Shown: positions 37,132 to 47,765 of the stretch, in pieces | Layout: each line of letters opens with the position of its first letter | How positions within the stretch are numbered: position 1 is the first letter of the stretch | Position numbers and translations under genes: made by a program | Assembly (NCBI GenBank): GCA_963965975.1 | Contig: OZ014415.1 | Span: 5,151,001 to 5,215,000 of the forward strand | Reading direction: 5' to 3' | DNA from: Xestospongia bergquistia | Taxonomy: Eukaryota > Porifera > Demospongiae > Haplosclerida > Petrosiidae | Length of the DNA: 64,000 bases | Notes under the pieces: generated by a model | The model's database searches: none | What the model saw: the letters and a program-made list of their open reading frames with translations, nothing else | Told to the model about the DNA's origin: nothing

Positions 37132-37859
37132 TAATGGGACTAACTAAATAAACTGCAATTAACAGTTCAGTAAGTTGGTTTGCATTAATGCTCTAAAGTC
37201 TTTAAGTTGAAGACTTTAGAAGGTTTAGACTATTGAGTGAAGTTTATAAAGTAAACTGCACAGTCTAAAGGACTTAATGTGACTAACTAAATAAACGGCT
37301 ATTAACAGTTTAGTAAGTTGGTTTGCGTTAACGCTCTAAACTCATTAATTTAAAGACTTTAGAAGGTTTAGACTATTGAGTGAAGTTTATAAAGTAAACT
37401 GCTCAGTCTAAAGGACTAAATGGGACTAACTAAATAAAGTGCAATTTACAGTTTAGTAAGTTGGTTTGCTTTAACGCTTTAAAGTCTTTACTTTTAAGAC
37501 TTTAGAAGGTTTAGACTATTGCGTGAAGATTATAAAGTAAATTGTTCAGTCTAAAGGACTTAATGGGACTAACTAAATAAACTGCTATTAACAGTTTAGT
37601 AAGTTGGTTTGCATTAAGGGTCTAAAGTCTTTAATTTAAAGACTTTAGAAGGTTTAGACTATTGACTGAAGTTTATAAAGTAAACTGCTCAGTCTAAAAG
37701 AGTTAACGTTACTAACTAAATAAACTGCAATTAACATTTTAGTAAGTTGGTTTGAATTAACGCTCTAAAGTCTTTAATTTAAAGACTTTAGAAGGTTTAG
37801 ACTATTGAGTGAAGTTTATAAAGTAAACTGCTCAGTCTAAAGGATTTAATGGTACTAAC
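37132..37859 (+). repeat. 143-bp satellite, about 5 edge-type monomers
   Basis: This is the continuation of the main array after the pogo insertion, in the same orientation. Monomers carry the edge marks TGGGACTAAC, GAGTGAAG and AATTTAAAG. The first 15 bases complete the monomer interrupted at 32397. Confidence 0.95.
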
Positions 37860-37861
37860 TA

Positions 37862-38655
37862 TACTCTGTCTGAGTTGAGAAAAGCCCTTTATTAAAAAAA
37901 AGGTGTTTTATGCATGGAATGTAACATGAGGTATTTCCTCGCCTGTTAGCGCTGAAGTACGTGTTAAGTGTTTTCATTATTTGTTCACGTGGATGTCATG
38001 CGAACACACCACGTTTTTTCTCGTGCTTGTAAGTGGAAAAAGATTGCGATCACAAACAAAGGAGGTTGCTGTGAATGTCTATGAATATTTCGAGGAACTT
38101 GGCAGGCGCAAACGGACTGAAGGATCTCTGAAACAAACCTGTGATGCCCCAGGACTTTCACGTTCCAGTATCAATCTGACAGTTCTGATGACGAATGATT
38201 TTAGACATTTTCAGTTTTCCTTATTTGTCAAAAGGTTTTTTTCAAAACCATGTTGGCTTTATAGCTGCCCAAAATTGCAAAAGACGATACCTGGTTATCA
38301 TTTTAATAGTATAATTGATACAAAGGCATTTACTTTTATAATTAGAATTGTAATTTTGACTTGCCATGTGATAGTCGGCTGGCTTCTCGGTGATAGTTGG
38401 CTGACTTTTCGAGGTGAAAATCGATTTTTGTTATCTGCTCGAAGGTGTGCAATTTAAAGTATGCAAAAGGGATGCCATTCAAAATGTATGGAGTTTTATA
38501 GTTTGATACTTTATCGTAGCGCTAGAGAGCCAAATTTTATATATAAAATGCGCGTTTGCAAGCTGAATCGATTGGTGCAAGTCCCATGTGGATAGCACGT
38601 AAAACGGCAAAGTTATTCACACGTCTGGGTGGCTTTTCTCAACTCGGACAGAGTA
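37862..38655 (+). mobile_element. 794-bp TA-flanked mariner-like element, internally deleted
   Basis: The ends are inverted repeats of about 25 bp: TACTCTGTCTGAGTTGAGAA on the left (37862 on) and, read inward from 38655, TACTCTGTCCGAGTTGAGAA, with one mismatch in those 20 bases. A TA flanks each side (37860-37861 and 38656-38657). Removing the element and one TA restores a normal satellite phrase ACTAACTAAATAAACTG. TA target use places it in the IS630-Tc1-mariner superfamily. A short N-terminal transposase-like exon remains and the catalytic part is missing, so it depends on a partner element. Confidence 0.88.
37993..38175 (+). pseudogene. N-terminal helix-turn-helix remnant of a mariner-like transposase
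   Basis: An open frame from ATG 37993 to about 38175 contains SGKRLRSQTKEVAVNVYEYF followed by a helical stretch ending in APGLSRSSIN. This pattern (basic start, VYEYF helix, then a short helix ending in SRSS) resembles the DNA-binding N-terminus seen in some IS630-like transposases. The frame stays open to 38457, but residues after 38180 look non-coding (FFSKPCWLYS and similar). No DDE residues are present. The family is supported mainly by the element ends, so the domain call is moderate. Confidence 0.5.
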
Positions 38656-38826
38656 TAAATAAACTGCTATTAACAGTTTAGTAAGTTTGTTTGTGTTAAC
38701 GCTCTGAAGTCTTTAATTTAAAGACTTTAGAAGGTTTAGACTGTTGATTGAAGTTTATAAAGTAAATTGCTCAGTCTAAAAGACTTAAAGGGACTAAATA
38801 TATAAAGGGACTATTGGGTGTACTTT
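38656..38826 (+). repeat. 143-bp satellite, last forward monomer before fold-back
   Basis: About one edge-type monomer continues after the mariner-like element, then runs via a short disordered stretch (AAATATATAAAGGGACTATT) into the inverted block. The joint is centred near 38826, where GGGTGTACTTT meets AAAGTAGTCTAAACC. Confidence 0.9.
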
Positions 38827-40138
38827 TTAAAGTAGTCTAAACCTTCTAAAGTCTTTAAATTAAAGACTTTAGAGCGTTAATGGAAAGAAACTTAATAAAC
38901 TGTTAATGGCAGTTTATTTAGTTAGTCCCTTTCAGTCCTTTAGTCTGAGCAGTTTACTTTATAAAGTTAACTCTACAGTCTCAGCCTTCTAAAGTCATTG
39001 AATTAAAAACTTTAGAACGTTAATGAAACAAAGTTAATAAGCTTTTAATGGCAGTTTATTTACTTAGTCCCTTTAAGTCCCTTAGTCTAAGCAGTTTATT
39101 TTATAAACTAAACTCAATAGTCGAAATCTTATAAAGTCTTTAAATTAAAGACTTTAGAGCGTTAATGCAAACAAACTTAATAAACTGTACACACCAACTT
39201 AGTAAACTGTTAAATGCAGCTTATTTAGTTGGTCCCTTTAAGTCCTTTAGTCTGAACAGATTACTTTAGAAAGTTCACTCAATAGTCTAAACCTTCTAAA
39301 GTTTTTAAATTAAAGACTTTAGTGCTTTAATACAAACCAACTTAATAAACCGTTAATTGATGTTTATTTAGTTAGTCCATTTAAGTACTTTAGTCTGATC
39401 AGTTTCCTTTTTAAAGTACACCCAATAGTCTAAACCTTATAAAGTCTTTAAATTAAAGACTTTAAAGCGTTAATGCAAACAAACTTAATAAACTGTTAAT
39501 GGTAGTTTATTTAGTTAGTCGTTTTAAGGCCTTTAGTCTCAGCAGTTTATTTTATAACCTTAAGTCAATAGTCTAAACTTCTAAAGTCTTTAAATTAAAG
39601 ACATTAGAGCGTTATTGGAAACAAACTTGATAAAATGTTAATTCCAGTTTATTTAGTTAGTCCCTTTAAGTCTTTTATTTTGAGCAGTTTACTTTATAAA
39701 ATTCACTCAATAATCTAAACCTTCTAAAGTCTTTAATTAAAGACTTTAGAGCATTAATGCAAACAAACTTAATAAACTGTTAATGGCAGTTTATTTAGTT
39801 AGTCGGTTTAAGTCCTTTAGTCTTTGCAGTTTACTTAATAAACTGAAATCAATAGCCTAACCCTCTTAAAGTCTTTAAATTAAAGACTTGAATGTTTTAA
39901 TACACACCAACTTAGTAAACAATTAATTGCAGCTTATTTGGTTGGTCCCTTTAACTTCTTTAGTCTGAACAGATTACTTTAGAAAGTTCACTCACTAGTC
40001 TAAACCTTCTAAAGTCTTTAAATTAAAGACTTTAGAGCATTAATGCAAACAAACTCGACAAACTGTTAATGGCAGTTTACTTAGTCAGTCCCTTTAAGTC
40101 CTTCAGTCTGAGCAGTTTACTTTTTAAAATGTACTCCA
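38827..40138 (-). repeat. 143-bp satellite in inverted orientation, about 9 monomers
   Basis: The sequence reads as the complement of the satellite: GGTTTAGAC becomes GTCTAAACC, and CTAAAGTCTTTAA...TTAAAGACTTTAG recurs, being its own complement. Linkers read GCGTTAATGCAAACAAACTT. Subtype marks (AAATTAAAG, AGTCCCTTTAAGTCC) are those of the edge zone, so this is an inverted piece of the margin and not an independent array. The last monomer ends near 40138, where R2 begins directly. Confidence 0.95.
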
Positions 40139-40463
40139 CAGTGAGATATTATGTTTTAAAATGACTAGTTAATAACTTGTATAAACACATTCACATATGA
40201 TACAGCACACAACTCAAGACTAAATAACACAATATTCATATTTTATAAAGTATGTTGCATAGATAACTTATGGTACACATATGATAATAATATTCATAAC
40301 TATATGCAACACAATAACCAAATAATAATACAGTACCCATTAGTACAAACCTCTAGTACCAACCATTACAAGCTCATACTGAAACAAAAGTTGAGACAAT
40401 GGAGGTAAATAGGCTTGTACTAAATAGAAAAACTTGACTAATGTTATTCAGACATTGTATTAA
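40139..40463 (+). repeat. R2 composite repeat, fragment left of piggyBac
   Basis: It begins GTGAGATATTATGTTTTAAA and holds the roughly 190-bp block with CATTCACATATGATA, GCATAGATAACTTATG and CAATACAATAACC-type words. That block is also found near 44940, 54590, 56330 and 58030. It then continues with CATTACAAGCTCATACTGA. This shows that the piggyBac copy sits inside R2 and that satellite and R2 abut with no unique DNA between them. Confidence 0.85.
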
Positions 40464-40640
40464 ATGATTTTGACGTGGAAGAGGAAGAAGAGATTGTTGT
40501 TATATAGTATAATATATAATAGTTATTATTGTATATATAATATGTATAATAATGTGTATGCAGTAACAATATTATTGCATTATAATTAGAAAAACAAACT
40601 AAACACTAAGTACTTTTCATTCCATTTTCTTTTACACAGA

Positions 40641-42525
40641 ATGGACACCGACGAAAATCTGGAAAGGTAAGATCAAAAGAAAGAATTATTATAACCATGT
40701 CTACTGCTTCTGTTATTATACCAACACTCCAAATAATTCTTTGATGCTTGTCTTTTCTAATTCTATAGTTGTCATGCTATGGAGATTGATGAACCATTTG
40801 AATTTGAGTCAGGTGAATCCTTTATGAGTCAACTAAAACTGGCCTTACTACTGACAGGCCTACTACTGTCCTTCCCTGTACTATTCCTTGTGAACCTACA
40901 GTTCCCCTCTCTCATACCCTACTTGGTATCTTCCATTTACTTTTCACTCCTGCTCTAATCAATATGATTGCTGAGCAAACTAATGTATACGCTCGAGAAG
41001 TGGTATCAACTGATGCCTACGAGAGATTTGACCAAGTAACACCGCTTGAAATTCAAGCGTATTTTGGATTCATGATTCTAATGGGAATCAATCAATTACC
41101 ATGCCTTTATGATTACTGGAAATTAGATCCAACTTACTATTACTCCCCAGTAGCAGACAGGATATCTCTGAGACGATTCTTGGAAATCTCTCGGTTTCTC
41201 CATTTCATGCAGAATGAATCCTATTCAGTTCAGTGAACAGATCTTAGCTATGATCGTCTTTGGAAAATCCGACCGGTGATAACTTCCATATCAGAGAGGT
41301 TTTTGGAGATATATAATCCTCACAGTGCCAGCTCAATTGATGAGGCCATGATCCCCTTCAATTGAAGATCCTCTCTCAAGCAATATCTTCCCAAAAAACC
41401 TACAAAGAGAGGGATAAAAGTCTGGATGAGAGCATATGCTATAAATGGCTATGTTTCTCAATTTCAGGTGTACCTTGGCAAAGTGGGAGGCAGGTCGGAA
41501 ACACATATACATGAACGGGTTGTGAAAGATCTAACCAGGAATCATGTTGGCAAACACTATACAGTGTACTGCGATAACTTTTTCACCAGTGTACAGCTCT
41601 TCAATGACCTTCTAAAGGACTCGATCTATGCATGCGGCACCATTCGATCAAATCGANNNNNNNNNNNNNNNNNNNNNNNNNNNNNNNNNNNNNNNNNNNN
41701 NNNNNNNNNNNNNNNNNNNNNNNNNNNNNNNNNNNNNNNNNNNNNNNNNNNNNNNNNNNNNNNNNNNNNNNNNNNNNNNNNNNNNNNNNNNNNNNNNNNN
41801 NNNNNNNNNNNNNNNNNNNNNNNNNNNNNNNNNNNNNNNNNNNNNNNNNNNNNNNNGTAGGCTATCCTGATGAATTTAAGCCTTTTCTTAAGAAGGGACT
41901 ACCAGAGAGGGGAGATTACAAGACAATTGAAAAAGAAAATTGCATTTTCTCATTGTGGCAAGACAACAAAACAGTAAGTGTTCTCTCTACCAACTGCAGA
42001 AATGAAGAAGACACAGTAACCAGAAAACAAAAGGATGGCACAAGAAAAACTTTCACCTGCCCCTTGAATGTTATTGACTACAACAAGTATATGGGAGGGG
42101 TTGATTGCAATGACCAGCTACGACACTACTACTGTGTACGACTGAAAAGCCACAAATTCTACAAATACATCTTTTGGTTTTTATTTGAACTCACTTTGGC
42201 AAATGCCTACATCCTTCACAGGTATGTACCATCAACAGGGCATGTATACCATCAATACGTTGACTTCAGGTCAGAGTTGGCAAAACAGCTAATTGGGAAT
42301 TATAACGGTCGAAAAGTTAGAGGTCGCCCTTCCTCTGCTATTCATCCCTCAGTACCAACTCTACACTTCCCAATGAAGGCAGCAAAGCGAAGCAAATGCT
42401 CTCATTGCTACAGGAAGGGAAAACAATTGAAGTGGACACAGTGGGAATGCCAAATGTGCAAAAAAAACCTATGCCACACAGGAAAACCAGATAGTGACTG
42501 TTTCCTAGCATTTCACAATTATTAG
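40641..42525 (+). pseudogene. piggyBac-like transposase (DDE_Tnp_1_7), decayed
   Basis: A small first exon, MDTDENLE, runs from ATG 40641 to donor AAAG|GTAAG at 40666. The acceptor TTCTATAG ends at 40768, and exon 2 opens with CHAMEIDEPFEFESGES. A frame change near 40825 links to STKTGLTTDRP and the main domain from 40964. Catalytic Asp 1 is in SSIDEAMIPF (41339), Asp 2 in YCDNFFTS (41573) and Asp 3 in MGGVDCNDQ (42103). The C-terminal cysteine-rich finger (CSHC ... CQMCKKNLC ... CFLAFH) ends at 42525. In-frame TGA codons lie at 41234 and 41363; the second falls in the motif usually FKGR. The gap at 41657-41856 hides part of the domain, so frame across it is unknown. Cut-and-paste transposition at TTAA is established for the family. 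Confidence 0.92.
41657..41856. other. Assembly gap, 200 N
   Basis: Exactly 200 N interrupt the piggyBac gene between CGATCAAATCGA and GTAGGCTATCC. The round number suggests a placeholder of unknown true size. The family normally has about 60-90 residues here, which is compatible with a gap near this size but does not measure it. Confidence 0.99.
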
Positions 42526-43942
42526 TATTATGTAGTCTACACACACACACACTCATAGTATCATATCCTCATGCTATTTACGTACTAAATTATGTTATAC
42601 ACATTTTACTCTACAAATGCATTTCAAAGCGTTTCTTTGTTCTATACAAATACAAGTAATATATGAAACTAACTTTCAATCATAAAGTAGCCCTAGAATA
42701 GAACACAATCAAACGCTGTCAGTAAACAAAGAAATGTAAACGTAGCCCTTGATCGCGAATTTTGCTACCAACTTCCCTTTATGATGACAAGATCTTGGAC
42801 AACGTTTCACTATCCTTTTGACTCTTCGTAGAACACAACATGCTAACTTTACTTTGAGCAAAGGCAAAAGCGTTCACATCACTAACCTTACATTTCTTTC
42901 CCTCTACAAACCACAGAAATAATTTGGTCACAGTGTGCGTTTGCGCATGCCAAACCACCTAGTAATAAAGATAAAATATTTAATGATAATTATTGCTGTG
43001 TCACTCACAAATATCACAGTTTTAGCACCTTCATTTAGTAAAGCTCATTGAATTTAAAGTCAAGCTATATATACTAACACACTTCACTGTATTTACTTAC
43101 CCTTGGGCTATAGCGAGTAACATTATTGTCTTGGATTTACTGCAGAGAACACTGTCAAATGATTTGGCTGAATGGAATCTGGTTCCTTTTTCTATCTTGC
43201 TAAACAGCCCTGTGGAAATAAAGTCATGAATCTTTGGCTGCTAAAACGAAGTAACGATGAACTAAACAAAGGGCTAAAGCTCATTGAATTTAAAGTCAAG
43301 CTATATATACTAATATGCTTGACTGTATTTACTTGCCCTTGGGCTATAGCATGGAACATTATTGTCTTGGATTTACTGCAGAGAACACTGTCAAATGACC
43401 TGGCTGAATGAAATCCAGCTCCTTCTTATGTCTTGCTAAACAACCCTGCTAAAATAAAGTCATGACTCCATGTTTGCTAAAACAAAGTAATACTGTCTAA
43501 GATTTCTAGCACAAAATATTACAACGTGATTACAAATGCACTAAACTAAGGGCTAAAGCTCATTGAATTTAAACTCAAGCTATATATACTAACACACTTC
43601 ACTGTATTTACTTGCCCTTGGGCTATAGTGAGGAACATTATTGTCTTGGATTTACTGCAGAGAACACCGTCAAATGATTTGGCTGAATGGAAACTAGTTC
43701 CTTCTTCTGTTTTGGTAAACAGACCTGTAGAAATGAAGTTGTGAATGATTGGTTGCTAAAACGAAGTAATGCTGTCTAGGATTTCTAGTACAAACCTTTA
43801 CAAGCTGATACTGATACCAAACAAGACACAATGGGGGTTAAAAGCCCTGCAGAAATAAAGTCGTACTCATTGGTTGCGAAAACGCTAAGATTTCTAGTAC
43901 ACATCGTGACAAGCTTACTGATGTTATCTTTAGTCTTATATG

Positions 43943-44070
43943 AGGCTCCAACTGTATAATATCCTTCAGCAACAGCTGGTACAAGAATTACATCTGCTTT
44001 TGCTCTTCCAATAATTGAAATGCCTCCTCTACGATCTCAACTGAAATACTAGGTATATCAGAACCCACCT
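43943..44070 (-). pseudogene. Coding-like reverse-strand fragment in R2, copy 1
   Basis: Read on the minus strand, one frame gives GSDIPSISVEIVEEAFQLLE followed by EQKQM and a stop. An overlapping frame gives GGISIIGRAKADVILVPAVA followed by EGYYTVGA. Both look protein-like. A TATTTCAG before TTGAGATC resembles a splice acceptor. I do not recognise the family. The segment is absent from most R2 units, so it was probably captured by one unit and then duplicated with it. Confidence 0.4.
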
Positions 44071-45773
44071 AATAATAAAGATAAAATATTTAATGATAAT
44101 TATTGCTGTGTCACTCACAAATATCACAATTTTAGCAGCTTCATTTAGTAAAGCTCATTGAATTTAAAGTCAAGCTATATATACTAACACATTTCACTGT
44201 ATTTACTTGCCCCTAGGCTATAGCAAGGAACATTATTGTCTTGGATTTACTGCAGAGAACACCGTCAAATGTTTTGGCTGAATGGAATCCAGTTCCTTCT
44301 TCTGTCTTGCTAAACAGCCTGTAGAAATAAAGTCGTGACTCATTGGTTGCTACTAAAGAAGTAATGCTTCTAAGATTTCTAGTACAAACATTTACAAGCT
44401 GATACTGATACCAGACAAGACACAATGGGGGGGAAAAGACTTTTATACTGGTTATTAAAGTGTATATATTACAGAGACAAGGAAACGTGATATATGTTTT
44501 AAAATGACTTATTACAGGCTTAGTTAAGATAACAAATGCACTAGAACTAAGGACTAAAGCTCATTGAATTTAAAGTCAAGCTAGATATATTGACACAAAT
44601 GAAGTATTGATACACTGACTGTATTTACTTGCCCATGGGCTGTAGCGAGGAACATTATTGTCTTGGATTTACTGCAGAGACCACTGTCAAATGATTTGGC
44701 TGAATGGAATCTGGTTCCTTCTTCTATCTTGCTAAACAGCCCTGTAGAAAGAAAGTCATGAATCTTTGGTGGCTAAAACGAAGTAAAGATGCACTAAACT
44801 AAAGGCTAAAGCTCATTGAATTTAAAGTCAAGCTATATATACTAACACACTTGACTGTATTTACTTGCCCTTTGGCTATAGCGAGGAACATTATTGCTAA
44901 AATGAAGTAATGCAGTCTAAGATTTCTAGTATAACCATTACAAACACATTCACATATGATATCGGACAATACTCAAGACTCAATAAAATCTCTACAATAT
45001 GCACATTTTATAATATAAAGTGCATAGATAACTTATGGGACAGGAAGTCTACACATGATAATCATATTCATAAGTATACACAATACAATAACCAACCAAT
45101 AATACAGCACAAGCTGATACTGACACAAACGTAGAGACAGTCAGGGTAAACAGCCCTGCAGAAATAAAGTTGTGACAAAACATTACAAGCTAATACTGAT
45201 ACAAAAGTAGACACAATAGGTTTAAAAGGGCTTGTACTAAATAAAAACACTTGACTAACTACTCATATAATGGTAGACATAATGGGGCTAAATATGCTTG
45301 TAGTGATAAAACAATTGACTAATATTATTCAGACTTCCTACATTGTACTAAATATACTGGTTACTAAAGTTTATATATTAGAGAAAAGGAATAGTCAGAT
45401 ATGTTTCCAAATGACTTATCAGATGCACTAAAACTAAGGGCTAAAACTGACTCAATTTCTTTTGTTCTAGCGAGTAACATCATCGTCTAAGATTTATTGC
45501 AGACAAGACTGTCAAATCACTTGGCTGCATGTAATACAGTTCCTTCTTCTGTCTTGCTCCACAGCTCTGCAGACGTAAAGTCCTGACAGATTGGTTGCTA
45601 AAATGAAGTAATGCTGTCTAAGATTTTTAGTACAAACCTTTACAAGCTGATACTGATACCAAAGCAGACACAATCAGGGTAAAAATCCTTTTAAAAACAC
45701 TTGAACATTATTATTGAGACTTGCTACATTGACTGGCAGTACTTGTTACTACTGTTTTTTCCTTCTGTTCTAG

Positions 45774-45875
45774 CAAGGAATTTCATTGTCTCGGATTTAC
45801 TGCAGAGAACACTGTCAAATGCTTGCCTGTTGGAATCCAGTTCCTTCTTTTATCTTGTTAAACAGCCCTGCAGAA
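45774..45875 (+). other. Example of the R2 splice-like cassette
   Basis: This is the best preserved R2 block, about 102-104 bp, found in most units. In several copies (here, and near 52385, 58870 and 59189) it is preceded by a pyrimidine-rich stretch such as TTTTTTCCTTCTGTTCTAG, like a 3' splice site, and followed by GCAGAA|GTAAAG, like a 5' splice site. Here it reads ARNFIVSDLLQRTLSN... on the plus strand; the minus strand is also often open. The length is not a multiple of three. Whether it is an exon, a relic of one, or chance is not decided by the sequence. Confidence 0.35.
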
Positions 45876-45940
45876 GTAAAGTCCTGACACATTGATTGCT
45901 AAAATGAAGTAATGCAGTCTATGATTTCTAGTACAAACCA

Positions 45941-46564
45941 CTGTACTTTAGATTATTGGTGATAGCTACTTGTAGTAACTTTTCTGCTGCTCTATTATAT
46001 GCTATAAATCAGCTAGGAAAGCCAAATCTATCTTTTAAAAAAGAGCAGATCTTTTCTATTGTAGCTATACATAACGGAAAAGATGTCTTCGTGTGGTTAC
46101 CAACTGGTTTTGCAAAGAGTTTGTGTTTCAAAATCCTCCCTTTCATGATGGATTACAAGCTAGGTTATGAACCAACTGCTTGAATTCCTCTAGGTCTACA
46201 ACAGATTTCTCTTGAGACACAATTCGAAGTTTGCACTTCATAAAACTATATGAAGAGAGACTATCATATCATGTCCAGAAACAATAACATCAAGTAAAGC
46301 AGTTATTCACGAACCCCAATTATTTCACATTCCAACAGCACTGAACAAATTTGTTGCTCTTTCGGCTTCCACTAAATAAATCTCTGCATTACTGACAAAC
46401 TCGTGCTTAAACTCGTGTAGTGAAAAAAACGTCATCAATATAAACCCGACCCATCAATTCGTCATTTAATTTAAAATGTGTCATTATGATGTCAATAATT
46501 ATGTGCATGCGCAAGCAGTAATGACCAGGCTCTTTTCTACCGCGAAAGTCTGGGTACGAGGCTA
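45941..46564 (+). mobile_element. Truncated TIR transposon fragment carrying a helicase exon, copy 1
   Basis: R2 homology breaks at about 45940 (after GTACAAACCA) and resumes at 46565 with GTACTAAATAAAAAC. The right end, GTCTGGGTACGAGGCTA, and about 85 bp inside it match the right end of the MITE at 52023-52165. The left inverted repeat is missing, so this is a truncated copy. The interior includes the RecQ-type helicase fragment at 45956-46183. Confidence 0.7.
45956..46183 (+). pseudogene. RecQ-like helicase N-terminal fragment, copy 1
   Basis: A 75-codon open stretch reads LSFKKEQIFSIVAIHNGKDV, then FVWLPTGFAKSLCFKILPFM and MDYKLGYE. This matches the start of RecQ-family (SF2) helicases: a Q-motif-like KKEQ, then GKDVFVWLPTGFGKS as Walker A. 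Here the Walker A has GFAKS, a Gly-to-Ala change that would impair ATP binding. There is no ATG at the start; the frame ends at TGA 46181, and motifs Ia to VI are absent. A possible donor (CTAG|GTTATG) lies just after DYKL. Multi-copy RecQ-like genes are known in sponge and cnidarian genomes. This is a fragment, not a working helicase. Confidence 0.8.
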
Positions 46565-47141
46565 GTACTAAATAAAAACATTCGACTAATTTTATTGAGA
46601 CTTGCTACATTGTACAAAATATATTGGTTACTAAAGTCTTTATATTACAGAGAAAAGGACTAGTGAGATATTATATTTCAAAAAGACTTACAATAGGCTT
46701 AGTTAAGATAACAAATGCACTAAAACTAAGGACTAAAGCTCATTGAATTTAAAAGTCATGCTACATATACTACAGCACATGGAGTACTGCTTCTCTGACT
46801 GTATTTGTTACTACTATCTTTCCATTTCTAGTACAAACCTTTACAAGCTGATACTGATACCAAAGCAGACACAATCAGGGTAAAAAGCCTTTTAAAAACA
46901 CTTGAATATTATTATTGAGACTTGCTACATTGACTGGCAGTACTTGTTACTACTGTTTTTTCCTTCTGTTCTAGCAAGGAATTTCATTGTCTCGGATTTA
47001 CTGCAGAGAACACTGTCAAATGCTTGCCTGTTGGAATCCAGTTCCTTCTTTTGTCTTGTTAAACAGCCCTGCAGAAGTAAAGTCCTGACACATTGATTGC
47101 TAAAATGAAGTAATGCAGTCTATGATTTCTAGTACAAACCA

Positions 47142-47765
47142 CTGTACTTTAGATTATTGGTGATAGCTACTTGTAGTAACTTTTCTGCTGCTCTATTATA
47201 TGCTATAAATCAGCTAGGAAAGCCAAATCTATCTTTTAAAAAAGAGCAGATCTTTTCTATTGTAGCTATACATAACGGAAAAGATGTCTTCGTGTGGTTA
47301 CCAACTGGTTTTGCAAAGAGTTTGTGTTTCAAAATCCTCCCTTTCATGATGGATTACAAGCTAGGTTATGAACAAACTGCTTGAATTCCTCTAGGTCTAC
47401 AACAGATTTCTCTTGAGACACAATTCGAAGTTTGCACTTCATAAAACTATATGAAGAGAGACTATCATATCATGTCCAGAAACAATAACATCAAGTAAAG
47501 CAGTTATTCACGAACCCCAATTATTTCACATTCCAACAGCACTGAACAAATTTGTTGCTCTTTCGGCTTCCACTAAATAAATCTCTGCATTACTGACAAA
47601 CTCGTGCTTAAACTCGTGTAGTGAAAAAAACGTCATCAATATAAACCCGAACCATCAATTCATCATTTAATTTAAAATGTGTCATTATGATGTCAATAAT
47701 TATGTGCATGCGCAAGCAGTAATGACCAGGCTCTTTTCTACCGCGAAAGTCTGGGTACGAGGCTA
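47142..47765 (+). mobile_element. Truncated TIR transposon fragment carrying a helicase exon, copy 2
   Basis: This is the duplicate of 45941-46564 within the 1201-bp tandem repeat. The right end GTACGAGGCTA finishes at 47765 and is followed by GTACTAAATAAAAAC. Confidence 0.7.
47157..47384 (+). pseudogene. RecQ-like helicase N-terminal fragment, copy 2
   Basis: Same 75-codon fragment as copy 1, with one visible residue difference (GYEQTA for GYEPTA). It has the same LPTGFAKS change in Walker A, so the change predates the duplication. It ends at TGA 47382 and lacks the downstream helicase motifs. Confidence 0.8.

Larger units (their letters stand above)
40464..42954 (+). mobile_element. piggyBac-type DNA transposon within R2 (ends approximate)
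   Basis: The bounds are where R2 homology stops (about 40463, at ATTGTATTAAATG) and resumes (about 42955, at CCACCTAGTAATAAAG). A TTAA lies at 40460-40463, which suits piggyBac target choice, but I could not find a matching TTAA at the right boundary or convincing inverted repeats. The two R2 flanks are also not in the same phase, so a deletion or rearrangement accompanied or followed insertion. The interior holds a piggyBac transposase gene, a 200-N gap and a short AC run at 42539-42553. Confidence 0.75.

Noticed and set aside
41628-42525. Single continuous frame across the N gap (297 residues)
   Set aside because: The gap is a 200-N placeholder, so frame continuity across it carries no information.
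44213-44425. Minus-strand frames such as 44213-44425, 48451-48711 and 59166-59390 sharing a KTEEGTGFH-like peptide
   Set aside because: The shared peptide is simply the R2 cassette read backwards. Flanking frames differ between copies and no start or domain is shared.
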